NCBI GenBank assembly: GCA_023480885.1
Contig: JAMCWX010000065.1
Coordinates: 1 to 45,975 of the forward strand
Reading direction: 5' to 3'
Length of the DNA: 45,975 nucleotides
Source of the DNA: Chloroflexota bacterium
GTDB lineage: Bacteria > Chloroflexota > UBA6077 > FW602-bin22 > JACPRP01
Shown one piece after another: positions 8,780-15,427 of the stretch (its first letter is position 1; each line of letters starts with the position of its first letter). The notes beneath the pieces were generated by a model. That model was not told the DNA's origin. It saw only the letters and a program-made list of their open reading frames with translations, and ran no database searches. Both the position numbers and the translations under genes were made by a program.

Positions 8780-9277
8780 TCACCAGTTTATCTCAGGCTG
8801 CGTCCTGCTATGTAGGCCATAAAGTAGCCCAAACACAGGCACCATCGCCACCGTGTCCAGGAGCGCCAGTGGCAGTATCACCCCTGTCAGAAGTTCAGAC
8901 CAGGGCAGATGCCAGCCGAATCCTTCTAATATCAGCGCGACCGTCCCATTGAACAGCGCTGTGGCCACGGGCGCCATTGCTATTGGCAAGAGCGAGTTGG
9001 TTCTGAGCAGTCCAATCCCCACCTTGCCAATCACAAAGCTGGTGAGAGCCAGCGCCGTAGTCATCGTCCCAAAGGGGACGGCTGAGAACAGGTCCAGCCC
9101 GAGTCCCCCGACGATAGCCCACAGAATGCCCGCCTCGGGCCCCTGCAGCATAGACCACGACACTACCAGCAGCAACACCAGCTCTATTCTCAATCCCCAA
9201 ATGCTAAAATGGGGCAGTATGGTGGACTGGATAACGGCGCCTGCCAAGAGTATCAGGATACCTAGATAGATTTTAAT
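8780..9277 (-). CDS. mreD: Rod shape-determining membrane protein MreD
   Basis: Integral membrane partner of MreC in the elongasome, which steers lateral wall synthesis. About 165 residues with four to five hydrophobic helices (LVLLLVVSWSMLQ, GILWAIVGGLGLDLFSA, GVILPLALLDTVAMVPVFGLLYG). The helix-helix motif GLGLDLFSAVPFGT is typical of MreD. The start is odd. Scanning for usual codons gives TTG at 9247, without a ribosome site, and cuts off the first helix. Ten codons further up is an ATT (9275-9277) with AGGAG 8 nt upstream and a stop codon just before it. Starting there gives IKIYLGILILLAGAVIQST, a proper first MreD helix. I chose ATT, the start codon known from infC, but a CTG or TTG start cannot be excluded. 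It lies 27 bases after mreC. Confidence 0.9.
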   Translation of the reverse strand: MKIYLGILILLAGAVIQSTILPHFSIWGLRIELVLLLVVSWSMLQGPEAGILWAIVGGLGLDLFSAVPFGTMTTALALTSFVIGKVGIGLLRTNSLLPIAMAPVATALFNGTVALILEGFGWHLPWSELLTGVILPLALLDTVAMVPVFGLLYGLHSRTQPEINW

Positions 9278-9304
9278 CTATTCTGCTCCTAATGCCAAAT
9301 TTGC

Positions 9305-10117
9305 TCAATCCAAAGTAACAGGCATATGGTTGATGATAACTAGCACTGTATCAAGCGAGGCGAGATTGGCGCCAGGCTCGATATCGGCCTCCTGGAATAT
9401 GTCAGTATCCTTCTTGCTCACGTTTGTTACGCTGCCAATAAGAATGCCCTCGGGGAAAACGCCACCGACACCTGAAGTGATCACTTTGTCACCAGTGCGG
9501 ACCGTTTCCGATTGAGGAATGTATTTCATCTTGAGGAATTCGCGACGTTGGCCGTTGACCACGCCCTTGGTGCGAGAGCTTTGGATCATCGCCGTCACGG
9601 AGCTGCTGGCGTCGGTGATGAGGAGCACCCGCGCTGTCGCCGGGCTGACCCTTGTTATCCTTCCGACCAGCGCTGCCGGCGTTATAACCGTCATTCCTTC
9701 CCTCAGTCCGTCCTTACTGCCCCGATTGATGGTTAACGATTGTACGAGGTTGCTAGGATCGTAGTAGATGACCTTGGCAGTGATCCATTGGTACGTAGGC
9801 TGAGAGCGTTTGAGGTTAAGCTGGGCCAGCAGTTCCTGGTTCTCGCGCTCCAGTTCGGGCAACCGTACGGTTTCCTGCGTCAGACGGTCGACTTCCTCCC
9901 GCAGGCGAGCGTTCTCTGCTCGCAGATCGCTGATGCCCTGGAAGTTCTGGAAGAACTCTGCGACGCCTGCGGAGGGCCCTGATAAAGCCCACTGTACAGG
10001 CGCGAAAACTTGCACTGCGATATCCTGCACGAAGCGCAACTGCGGCGTCCGAAAAGAAAGTATCCCCGCCAGTCCAATGCTGATGATGAGCAGCAATGGA
10101 GCGAGCCTAGTGAACAA
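9305..10117 (-). CDS. mreC: Rod shape-determining protein MreC
   Basis: Bitopic elongasome scaffold linking MreB inside the cell to penicillin-binding proteins outside. 270 residues: one N-terminal membrane helix (LLLIISIGLAGILSF, about 8-22), a coiled coil (about 65-105, DLRAENARLREEVDRL and LERENQELLAQL), then the double beta-barrel domain (about 110-265) with VIYYDPSNLVQSLTINRGS, GLREGMTVIT, ALVGRI and the GVGGVFPEGILIGSV motif typical of MreC. The TTG start has GAGG 7 nt upstream. It sits 43 bases after mreB and 27 before mreD, the standard mreBCD order. Confidence 0.97.
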   Translation of the reverse strand: MFTRLAPLLLIISIGLAGILSFRTPQLRFVQDIAVQVFAPVQWALSGPSAGVAEFFQNFQGISDLRAENARLREEVDRLTQETVRLPELERENQELLAQLNLKRSQPTYQWITAKVIYYDPSNLVQSLTINRGSKDGLREGMTVITPAALVGRITRVSPATARVLLITDASSSVTAMIQSSRTKGVVNGQRREFLKMKYIPQSETVRTGDKVITSGVGGVFPEGILIGSVTNVSKKDTDIFQEADIEPGANLASLDTVLVIINHMPVTLD

Positions 10118-10160
10118 TGGTCCACCTCGATTTAGTTACAGGTCGGTAGGGAAAGGGGTG

Positions 10161-11219
10161 TTATCTGGGCACGGAGGCGTACTGGACGGGCACCTCGACC
10201 TTGCGAAGTATCTCCATCTCCTCCAACGCCTCCCCTGTTCCACGCACCACGCAGGTCAGGGGATCGTCGGCAGCATATACGCGCATCTTCGTCTCCTGAG
10301 AGAGGCGTTGATCTAATCCAGCGAGAAGGGCTCCACCTCCGGCGAGGGTGATGCCCTGGGCCATCAGGTCCGCGACCAACTCTGGCGGCGTCTCTTCGAT
10401 GGTGGTTTTCACCGCGTCGACGATCTGCGCAACTGAGCCGCTGATCGCCTCTCTTATTTCGACGCTGCTAACTTCGATGGATCTCGGCAGGCCAGTCACC
10501 AGGTCTCGTCCGCGCAAGGTGACGACACATTCCTCTGCGAGCGGATAAGCCGAGCCAACCGCGATCTTCACCTGTTCCGCCGTGCGGTCCCCGATGAGCA
10601 GATTATGTTTCTGCCGCGCGTACTGCACAATGTCTTGATCCATCTCGTCGCCGGCGACGCGAATCGAGCGGCTGACGACGATGCCTCCTAAAGAGATCAC
10701 CGCGATCTCCGAGGTGCCGCCACCGATGTCGATAATCATGCTTCCTGTCGCATCCGTCACTGGCAGGCCCGCTCCAATGGCGGCTGCCATTGGCTCCTCG
10801 ATCAAGTGAGCTTCCCGTGCTCCTGCGTTCCGTGCCGCGTCGTGAACTGCCATTTTCTCTACTTCGGTAACGCCACTGGGAATGCCTACGACAACGCGAG
10901 GACGCGGGATCATACCGAACTGCTCGTGGGCCTTGCCTATAAAATACTTCAGCATCTGTTCGGTGACGTCGAAGTCGCTGATAACGCCATCCTTAAGAGG
11001 TCGAATTGCGACGATATTGCCAGGTGTTCGACCTACCATGCGCTTCGCCTCTGCTCCGATAGCCAGAACCTTCTTGTTCTTCTTGTTGATCGCCACGACC
11101 GAAGGTTCGTCGATAATGATGCCTTTTCCCCGAATCAACACGAGCGTGTTCGCGGTCCCCAGGTCAATGCCCATATCGCGGGAGAACAGGCTCAAGAGAG
11201 CGCTGATGGGAGAGAACAC
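10161..11219 (-). CDS. mreB: Rod shape-determining actin homologue MreB
   Basis: Bacterial actin that forms membrane-associated filaments and positions the wall-elongation machinery. 352 residues. Actin-fold nucleotide motifs are clear: phosphate 1 GIDLGTANTLV, phosphate 2 IDIGGGTSEIAVISLGG, the connecting motif LIEEPMAAAIGAGLPV, and adenosine-site LAGGGALLAGLD. The N-terminal amphipathic or hydrophobic lead (FSPISALLSLFS) is as expected for membrane attachment. The frame is open upstream to 11369, but AGGAGG at 11228-11233 is spaced 8 nt from the GTG at 11219, and a TATAAT box lies just upstream, so the short form is correct. A TTG one codon earlier is an alternative. First gene of mreBCD. 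Confidence 0.97.
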   Translation of the reverse strand: MFSPISALLSLFSRDMGIDLGTANTLVLIRGKGIIIDEPSVVAINKKNKKVLAIGAEAKRMVGRTPGNIVAIRPLKDGVISDFDVTEQMLKYFIGKAHEQFGMIPRPRVVVGIPSGVTEVEKMAVHDAARNAGAREAHLIEEPMAAAIGAGLPVTDATGSMIIDIGGGTSEIAVISLGGIVVSRSIRVAGDEMDQDIVQYARQKHNLLIGDRTAEQVKIAVGSAYPLAEECVVTLRGRDLVTGLPRSIEVSSVEIREAISGSVAQIVDAVKTTIEETPPELVADLMAQGITLAGGGALLAGLDQRLSQETKMRVYAADDPLTCVVRGTGEALEEMEILRKVEVPVQYASVPR

Positions 11220-11273
11220 CAAGATATCCTCCTGACCATTCCTTCTTTGTTTCAAGAACACAAACGCTTGCCC

Positions 11274-11282
11274 ATTATAGCA
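11274..11282 (-). promoter_or_regulatory. Extended -10 promoter of mreBCD
   Basis: Minus-strand TGCTATAAT (11274-11282), an extended -10 element with a weak -35. Predicted start near 11267, about 48 nt before the mreB GTG. Confidence 0.6.
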
Positions 11283-11365
11283 CAATCCTTCCGCGTTTGC
11301 ATGCGAAAAAGCGGGAGGGCAGCGTTCGCAGGATTGCGGAACACCAGGCTTATTGCCGCCCCTCA

Positions 11366-12139
11366 TCAAGTCGGTAGTTCGTCCAGAAAGCGATCGATCA
11401 TCGCGTTGACCTTCTCGGGCGTCTCCAAACCATGCAGATGGCCAGCGCCTGTGCTCCTACCGATGGTGAGTTGCTGGCACAACTCCCCGAGACGTTGCAG
11501 GTCGGCGGATTTCGTCCCTGAATCAATGTAGAACAGGGGCGCTTCGCAGACGATGGCGGCCGCGGCGCCGTCCCACGTAAACGCGTTCTCCCAGGCTGAG
11601 ACTACCGCCTGTGGGGATGCAGCCGCTGCCATCTCCATGAGATGGTCCTTGAATGGCAGGTTGGCTCCAGAGAGAAGTATCTCTTTCACGGGAGACGGCA
11701 ACCCCTCGTGGCAGGCTAGCCCAGGCGGATGGGGCGGATATTGCCGAAGCACGGCGCACGTTTCCGATGGCGGGAGGATGAGGGCGTCGACGGCCACGAT
11801 GGCCGCAGGGAGGTCCGGAAAGCGGGCCGCCACCTCCAGACCGATCTGACCGCCCAGCCCATGGCCGACGATGACCGGCGCATGGACTCCCAGTTCATAG
11901 CACAACCACGCGACGTCGTCGGCGAAAACGGCCACCGTGTACTCTTGTTCTGGCTTGCCGCTCTTCCCGTGCCCCCGAAGGTCTACAGCCACCACCCGAT
12001 GCTCTTTTCGAAAATGCTCGATCTGGGGCGCGAAGAAGGTGTGGTCGCAGGCCAGGCCGTGGAGCAGCACGAGTGGCGGCGCCCCCTTCCCCACGTCCGC
12101 GAAGTGGAGCACTACCCCATCCCGATCAAGCTGATTCAC
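11366..12139 (-). CDS. Alpha/beta-fold hydrolase-like protein lacking the nucleophilic serine
   Basis: 257 residues with a clear alpha/beta-hydrolase layout: oxyanion strand LVLLHGLACDHTFF (about 23-36), VVAVDLRGHGKSGKP, the nucleophile elbow VIVGHGLGGQIGLE (about 90-103), the acid FYIDSG and the late histidine GAGHLHGLETPEK. The elbow should read G-x-S-x-G. Here residue 94 is Gly (GHGLGG, codon GGG at 11858-11860), so the usual nucleophile is missing while the acid and His remain. It could be a non-hydrolytic member, use another mechanism, or be inactivated. The start GTG has AGGAGG 9 nt upstream. The gene precedes mreB on the same strand, but mreB has its own promoter. The substrate cannot be named. 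Confidence 0.85.
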   Translation of the reverse strand: MNQLDRDGVVLHFADVGKGAPPLVLLHGLACDHTFFAPQIEHFRKEHRVVAVDLRGHGKSGKPEQEYTVAVFADDVAWLCYELGVHAPVIVGHGLGGQIGLEVAARFPDLPAAIVAVDALILPPSETCAVLRQYPPHPPGLACHEGLPSPVKEILLSGANLPFKDHLMEMAAAASPQAVVSAWENAFTWDGAAAAIVCEAPLFYIDSGTKSADLQRLGELCQQLTIGRSTGAGHLHGLETPEKVNAMIDRFLDELPT

Positions 12140-12322
12140 CCTTCAGCCCCTCCTATAAGGCCGGTGCACGGTCACGCGTCTGACGCGAGCGGGCGTACCC
12201 GTCGCTGAACACCAGCCTACACCAGCGTCGGACGGCTCGCATCGCGGGAACTACGTATCTTGCGGCAATTGGAGATGCCTGACAAAGAAGCCCGGAATGG
12301 CGGAGATTACGTAGAGGAGGGG

Positions 12323-12559
12323 TTAGGGGCCAAGAGTCAGGGATCGGGGGACGGGGATCGGGGGACGGGAGTCATTGCTGTGCTTCCTGGTTTGGCCATC
12401 GGCGATGTTCGACGGTATCGAAATCGCGGCCCGGCGCATCTGGCTCGTCAAAGTGTAGACTTCGTGCTGTGGGAAATGCCGCGTCAGTCCGTAGACCTCC
12501 GTGACCAGATCGACGCCGAGTTGCCACACTCGGAAGTCCCGGTAATTAGTGATGCTCAC
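12323..12559 (-). pseudogene. Truncated S23-type four-helix-bundle protein
   Basis: The first ~57 residues match the four-helix-bundle family first seen in 23S rRNA intervening sequences: ITNYRDFRVWQLGVDLVTE, VYGLTRHFP, YTLTSQMRRAAISIPSNIADG. A full member has about 115-125 residues. Here the frame changes after IADGQTRKHSND into a proline-rich tail that is simply the translated left inverted repeat (12334-12355 and its extension), and it stops at about 78 codons. The start is GTG without a good RBS. I infer a remnant whose second half was lost by deletion or repeat rearrangement. Nearby 12140-12322 holds nothing else that I can support. Confidence 0.75.
12334..12355. repeat. Left inverted repeat around the S23-type remnant
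   Basis: The 22-bp sequence starting GAGTCAGGGATC and ending GGACGGG matches, in inverted orientation, 12595-12616 with one mismatch. A second partial copy (GATCGGGGGACGGG) follows directly, so the left side is a short tandem of the same unit. Confidence 0.85.
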
Positions 12560-12594
12560 CGCTCATCCCACTCGTGCTCACTCCAATCCCGTCC

Positions 12595-12616
12595 CCCGTC
12601 CCCTGATCCCTGACTC
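12595..12616. repeat. Right inverted repeat around the S23-type remnant
   Basis: Inverted partner of 12334-12355 (21 of 22 bases), with GGGGGACGGGAT-type sequence continuing inward. Together the two repeats bracket a 240-bp block that holds only the S23-type remnant, between the alpha/beta hydrolase and pfkA. Confidence 0.85.
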
Positions 12617-12644
12617 CTGCCCCCGATCTTGAGGGAAACTTACC

Positions 12645-13676
12645 TTAGTAGAAGAGCTGAGCCAGTTCGTACAGCTCAAGGTCGACTGTCTTAGGCTTTG
12701 CCAGCGCGTCCGCCAGCTTGACGGGCACGATGCGGTTTCCCGCCAATCCCGGCATGCAGCCAAACTTGCCGTCTTTGATCAAATCGACCGCGGCCACGCC
12801 TAATCTGGTTGCCAGAACCCTGTCGAAGACCGAGGGCGAGCCACCTCGCTGTAAATGGCCAAGCACGGTGACGCGCGTCTCGAAGCCCGTCCGCCGCTCG
12901 ATCTCTCGCGCGACGATCTCGCCAATGTTTCGCTTGTCGAGCCGAATGTGGCCGAAGGCGTCGCGCTCGCCAAGCTCGCTGATCACTTCGATACCTGGCA
13001 GCACAGCCCCCTCGGCGATCACGATGATGCTGAAGTCTTTTCCGAGTTGTCTGCGCCTCTCCAGGTGCCTGCACACTGCGCCGATATCCGTGGGAACTTC
13101 AGGAACGAGGATGAAGTCAGCACCACCTGCCAGACCGCCTACGACGGCAACCCAGCCAGCGTCGCGGCCCATCACCTCAACCACCAGCACACGGTGGTGC
13201 GCACTGGCCGTGGTGTGCAGCTTGTCCAGGGCATCTGCGACGATGCTGACGGCCGAGTTGAAACCGATCGTGTAATCCGTCCCCGAGACGTCGTTATCCA
13301 TCGTCTTGGGCACGCCCACGGCAGCGATTCCCAGATCGAACAGCCGGCTGGCGACGCTTAACGTATCGTCGCCGCCGATCGCTACCACCGCGTCCATAGC
13401 GTGCCTCTTGATGTTAGTGATAACTTGTTGGAGGTGCTCTTCTTTCTTCAGGGGGTTTGTGCGAGATGTTCCCAGAATCGTTCCGCCGAGGTGGAGTATG
13501 CCTGATACCGAGCGGAGGCCCATCGGCTCGAGGCTTCCCTCCCCAAGCAGTCCAGCCCAACCGTTGTGAATACCAGCAACCCTGTAGTTGTAATGAATCG
13601 CCCTTCTCACCACTGCCCTGATGGCTGCGTTCAATCCAGGGCAGTCACCCCCACCAGTAAGAACGCCGACTCTCAC
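12645..13676 (-). CDS. pfkA: 6-phosphofructokinase, residues typical of the PPi-dependent type
   Basis: Phosphorylates fructose 6-phosphate to fructose 1,6-bisphosphate. 343 residues with all family blocks: GVLTGGGDCPGLNAAIR, VAIGGDDTLSVA (about 98-109), VPKTMDNDVSGTDYTIGF (about 122-139), VEVMGRDAGWVA, and LGHLQRGGSPS. Two positions decide phosphoryl donor choice in the family: Asp104 in GGDD (Gly in ATP enzymes) and Lys124 in PKTMDND (Gly in E. coli). Both match pyrophosphate-dependent enzymes, which would make the step reversible. This is inference from known mutational work on the family, not proof. The GTG start has GGGGGA 8 nt upstream. A leader of about 130 nt with two hairpins separates it from its promoter. 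Confidence 0.94.
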   Translation of the reverse strand: MRVGVLTGGGDCPGLNAAIRAVVRRAIHYNYRVAGIHNGWAGLLGEGSLEPMGLRSVSGILHLGGTILGTSRTNPLKKEEHLQQVITNIKRHAMDAVVAIGGDDTLSVASRLFDLGIAAVGVPKTMDNDVSGTDYTIGFNSAVSIVADALDKLHTTASAHHRVLVVEVMGRDAGWVAVVGGLAGGADFILVPEVPTDIGAVCRHLERRRQLGKDFSIIVIAEGAVLPGIEVISELGERDAFGHIRLDKRNIGEIVAREIERRTGFETRVTVLGHLQRGGSPSVFDRVLATRLGVAAVDLIKDGKFGCMPGLAGNRIVPVKLADALAKPKTVDLELYELAQLFY

Positions 13677-13702
13677 GACCCTGATCCCCCTCTACTTAGA
13701 AA

Positions 13703-13723
13703 CGCCGGCGAGAGTTGCCGGCG
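13703..13723 (-). promoter_or_regulatory. Leader hairpin 2 of pfkA
   Basis: CGCCGGC (13703-13709), a 7-nt loop, and GCCGGCG (13717-13723): a 7-bp GC-only stem, 26 bases upstream of the pfkA start codon. No U-run follows, so it is not a terminator. Confidence 0.55.
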
Positions 13724-13770
13724 GTAAAGATCGCAGCCTTAGTTGGCTGTGCTTCCTGACTAACGGCATT

Positions 13771-13799
13771 GTTCCCGACCTTTATTGCGGGTCGGGAAC
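13771..13799 (-). promoter_or_regulatory. Leader hairpin 1 at the 5' end of the pfkA transcript
   Basis: A perfect 10-bp inverted repeat, GTTCCCGACC (13771-13780) and GGTCGGGAAC (13790-13799), with a 9-nt loop. It begins about 8 nt after the predicted pfkA start site and could protect the 5' end or be bound by a regulator. As DNA it could also be an operator between the divergent promoters. Confidence 0.6.
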
Positions 13800-13813
13800 A
13801 AATTGACAATAAA

Positions 13814-13842
13814 AGCATACACATTTCCCCAGAAGTTGTCAA
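13814..13842 (-). promoter_or_regulatory. Promoter of pfkA
   Basis: Minus strand: TTGACA (13837-13842), 17-bp spacer, TATGCT (13814-13819). Predicted start about 13807. It is back to back with the sigma-factor promoter at 13849-13876, and the -35 boxes are only 6 bp apart, so the two may compete. Confidence 0.75.
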
Positions 13843-13848
13843 CCTGGC

Positions 13849-13876
13849 TTGACATAGCTTACAAACGTGATATGCT
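13849..13876 (+). promoter_or_regulatory. Promoter of the ECF sigma factor gene
   Basis: TTGACA (13849-13854), 16-bp spacer, TATGCT (13871-13876). Predicted start about 13883, leaving a very short leader. The box looks like a housekeeping promoter, not an ECF-type one, so autoregulation is not evident. Confidence 0.65.
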
Positions 13877-13898
13877 TCACCGATAGGTGTGCGAAGTG

Positions 13899-14558
13899 AT
13901 GCCCATAGCGCCTAAAGGACGGAATGGTGGAAAGCTTGCGCGAGTGGTGATGTCAGAGGGCGCCATTATAGAAGAACAAGACCTGGTCGCGGCCAGTCGC
14001 GATGGTGATGTGCAGGCTTTCGATCAGCTTGTGCTCCGCTACCAGCAAATGGTCTACAACCTGGCTTACCGCATGCTGAGCGATCCTGAGTCCGCGGCCG
14101 ACGTGTCTCAAGATGCCTTCCTTTCTGCTTTCAAAGAGCTGCGCAAGTTCCGCGGAGGTTCCTTCAAGTCGTGGATCTTGAGGATAACCGCTAACGCCTG
14201 CTATGATGTGCTCCGCCGTAAGCAGCGGCGTCCTACCTCGTCTCTCGACGCCATGCTCGAGGACGAGGACTCGCCAGCGTGCTTTCCCAATCAGGGAGAA
14301 GGCCCTGAAGCTGCCGCCTTGAGGCGTGAGTTGCTAGAGGGGGTTAAGGACGGTCTGCTTACCCTGCCCCCTGAGCAAAGGCTGGTGGTAATCCTTTCTG
14401 ACGTCCAGGGACTGGCATATGAGGAGATCGCCCAGATAACCAATAGCTCTCTTGGCACCGTCAAATCGCGCTTGAGCCGTGGTCGCGTGCGCCTGCGTGA
14501 TTTCCTTTTGCGCCAGCCGGAACTTTTGCCTTCGCAGTTCCGTCCTGATAGTAGATGA
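13899..14558 (+). CDS. ECF (RpoE-like) sigma factor
   Basis: About 220 residues with only sigma regions 2 and 4, as in extracytoplasmic-function sigma factors. Region 2: AFDQLVLRYQQMVYNLAYRML, then AADVSQDAFLSAFKELRKFRGG and SFKSWILRITANACYDVLRR (-10 recognition). Region 4: LLTLPPEQRLVVILSDVQGLAYEEIA and SSLGTVKSRLSRGRVRLRD (helix-turn-helix). The start is ambiguous: GTG 13887 is nearly leaderless, ATG 13899 has AGGTG 9 nt upstream, and ATG 13951 (MSEGAIIEEQDLV) starts at the first conserved part. I chose 13899. A membrane anti-sigma gene follows after 32 bases, so it is probably held inactive until an envelope signal arrives. Confidence 0.93.
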   Translation: MPIAPKGRNGGKLARVVMSEGAIIEEQDLVAASRDGDVQAFDQLVLRYQQMVYNLAYRMLSDPESAADVSQDAFLSAFKELRKFRGGSFKSWILRITANACYDVLRRKQRRPTSSLDAMLEDEDSPACFPNQGEGPEAAALRRELLEGVKDGLLTLPPEQRLVVILSDVQGLAYEEIAQITNSSLGTVKSRLSRGRVRLRDFLLRQPELLPSQFRPDSR

Positions 14559-14590
14559 TAGATTCTGGTAACATTTGAGAAGGTAGTGGA

Positions 14591-15427
14591 TTGACAGGCA
14601 ACAACAGCCCAGATTGCAACGAAATCGCTGATCTCTTGTCGCCCTATCTGGATGGGCGCCTTGACGAAAAAGAGAAGCGCGCGGTAGATGGTCACCTATC
14701 CTGGTGCTCGCGTTGCGCCGACGATTTGGAGACCCTGCGGCTCACCGTGCAGGCGCTGCAATCGCTGCCGACGGTTCCCGTGCCGCGCCCGTTCACGCTT
14801 CCCGTTCCGATCCAGTCCTCAGTCAGTCATAATGCTTCGCGCATCGAGGACCACGGAATGCCTCTTCGCCTGTTGCCGCATCTGAGAAACGCTACGGCAG
14901 CTCTTGCGGCCATATTCCTGGTGATGATCGTCGCCAGCCTATATCTCCAGTCTGGCTCCTCAAGCCCAGCGCGGTCGGCGCCATCTCTTTCTGTCAACGC
15001 GCCTACCGAATCGACGCGAATGGGCAAGCCAGAGGGTACAGCTCCAGAAGGCCCTGCTGCGCCTCGGCCCAGCCAGCCCCCGATGGCTGCTGCTCCGCAA
15101 AGAGCCGCGCCCGCCGCACCTGCCGCTGCTCCGCAGTCGACCGCACCTGCCGCCGAGCGAAAGTTGCAGGCCCTGGAGTCTGCTCCGACGGCGGAGAAGA
15201 GCGTAGATGACGCGGCCAAGTCAGCCTCTGGACAGCAGGCCGACAGCTACAAACAAGATGTTCCGTCGACATCGGTACAGGGCCAGCCTCAGCCTGCTCC
15301 CCAGAGTTCCGCGAGCGAGGCGCCGCGATGGCCTTTGCTGGGGTTCGAGGTAGGCGCCTTCGTCCTTCTGGTCGCGCTGGGGATCACGTCGTTAGTGGTC
15401 TGGCTGCGGGAGCGGAGGAGTGCCTGA
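14591..15427 (+). CDS. Membrane-anchored anti-sigma factor with zinc-finger domain
   Basis: 278 residues. The cytoplasmic N-terminus is a zinc-finger anti-sigma domain: C9, then H35-x3-C39-x2-C42 (GHLSWCSRC) after YLDGRLDEKEKRAVDGHL, the fold that clamps ECF sigma factors. A membrane helix follows (about 101-119, ATAALAAIFLVMIVASLYL), then an outer, very Pro/Ala/Ser/Gln-rich stretch (about 125-245). Unusually there is a second helix at the C-terminus (FEVGAFVLLVALGITSLVVW) ending in basic WLRERRSA. Two membrane spans with an exported disordered loop suggest a sensor loop cut by regulated proteolysis. The TTG start has AAGG 7 nt upstream. Its TGA and the ricT stop abut exactly (TGATCA). Confidence 0.9.
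   Translation: MTGNNSPDCNEIADLLSPYLDGRLDEKEKRAVDGHLSWCSRCADDLETLRLTVQALQSLPTVPVPRPFTLPVPIQSSVSHNASRIEDHGMPLRLLPHLRNATAALAAIFLVMIVASLYLQSGSSSPARSAPSLSVNAPTESTRMGKPEGTAPEGPAAPRPSQPPMAAAPQRAAPAAPAAAPQSTAPAAERKLQALESAPTAEKSVDDAAKSASGQQADSYKQDVPSTSVQGQPQPAPQSSASEAPRWPLLGFEVGAFVLLVALGITSLVVWLRERRSA

Noticed and set aside
10161..11369. Longer N-terminus for mreB
   Set aside because: The added 50 residues contain the mreB promoter (TATAAT at 11274-11279) and match no MreB. AGGAGG fits the GTG at 11219.
12334..12616. CRISPR array or insertion sequence from the GGGGGACGGG repeats
   Set aside because: Only two inverted sites plus a partial tandem copy exist, with no regular spacers, cas genes or transposase.
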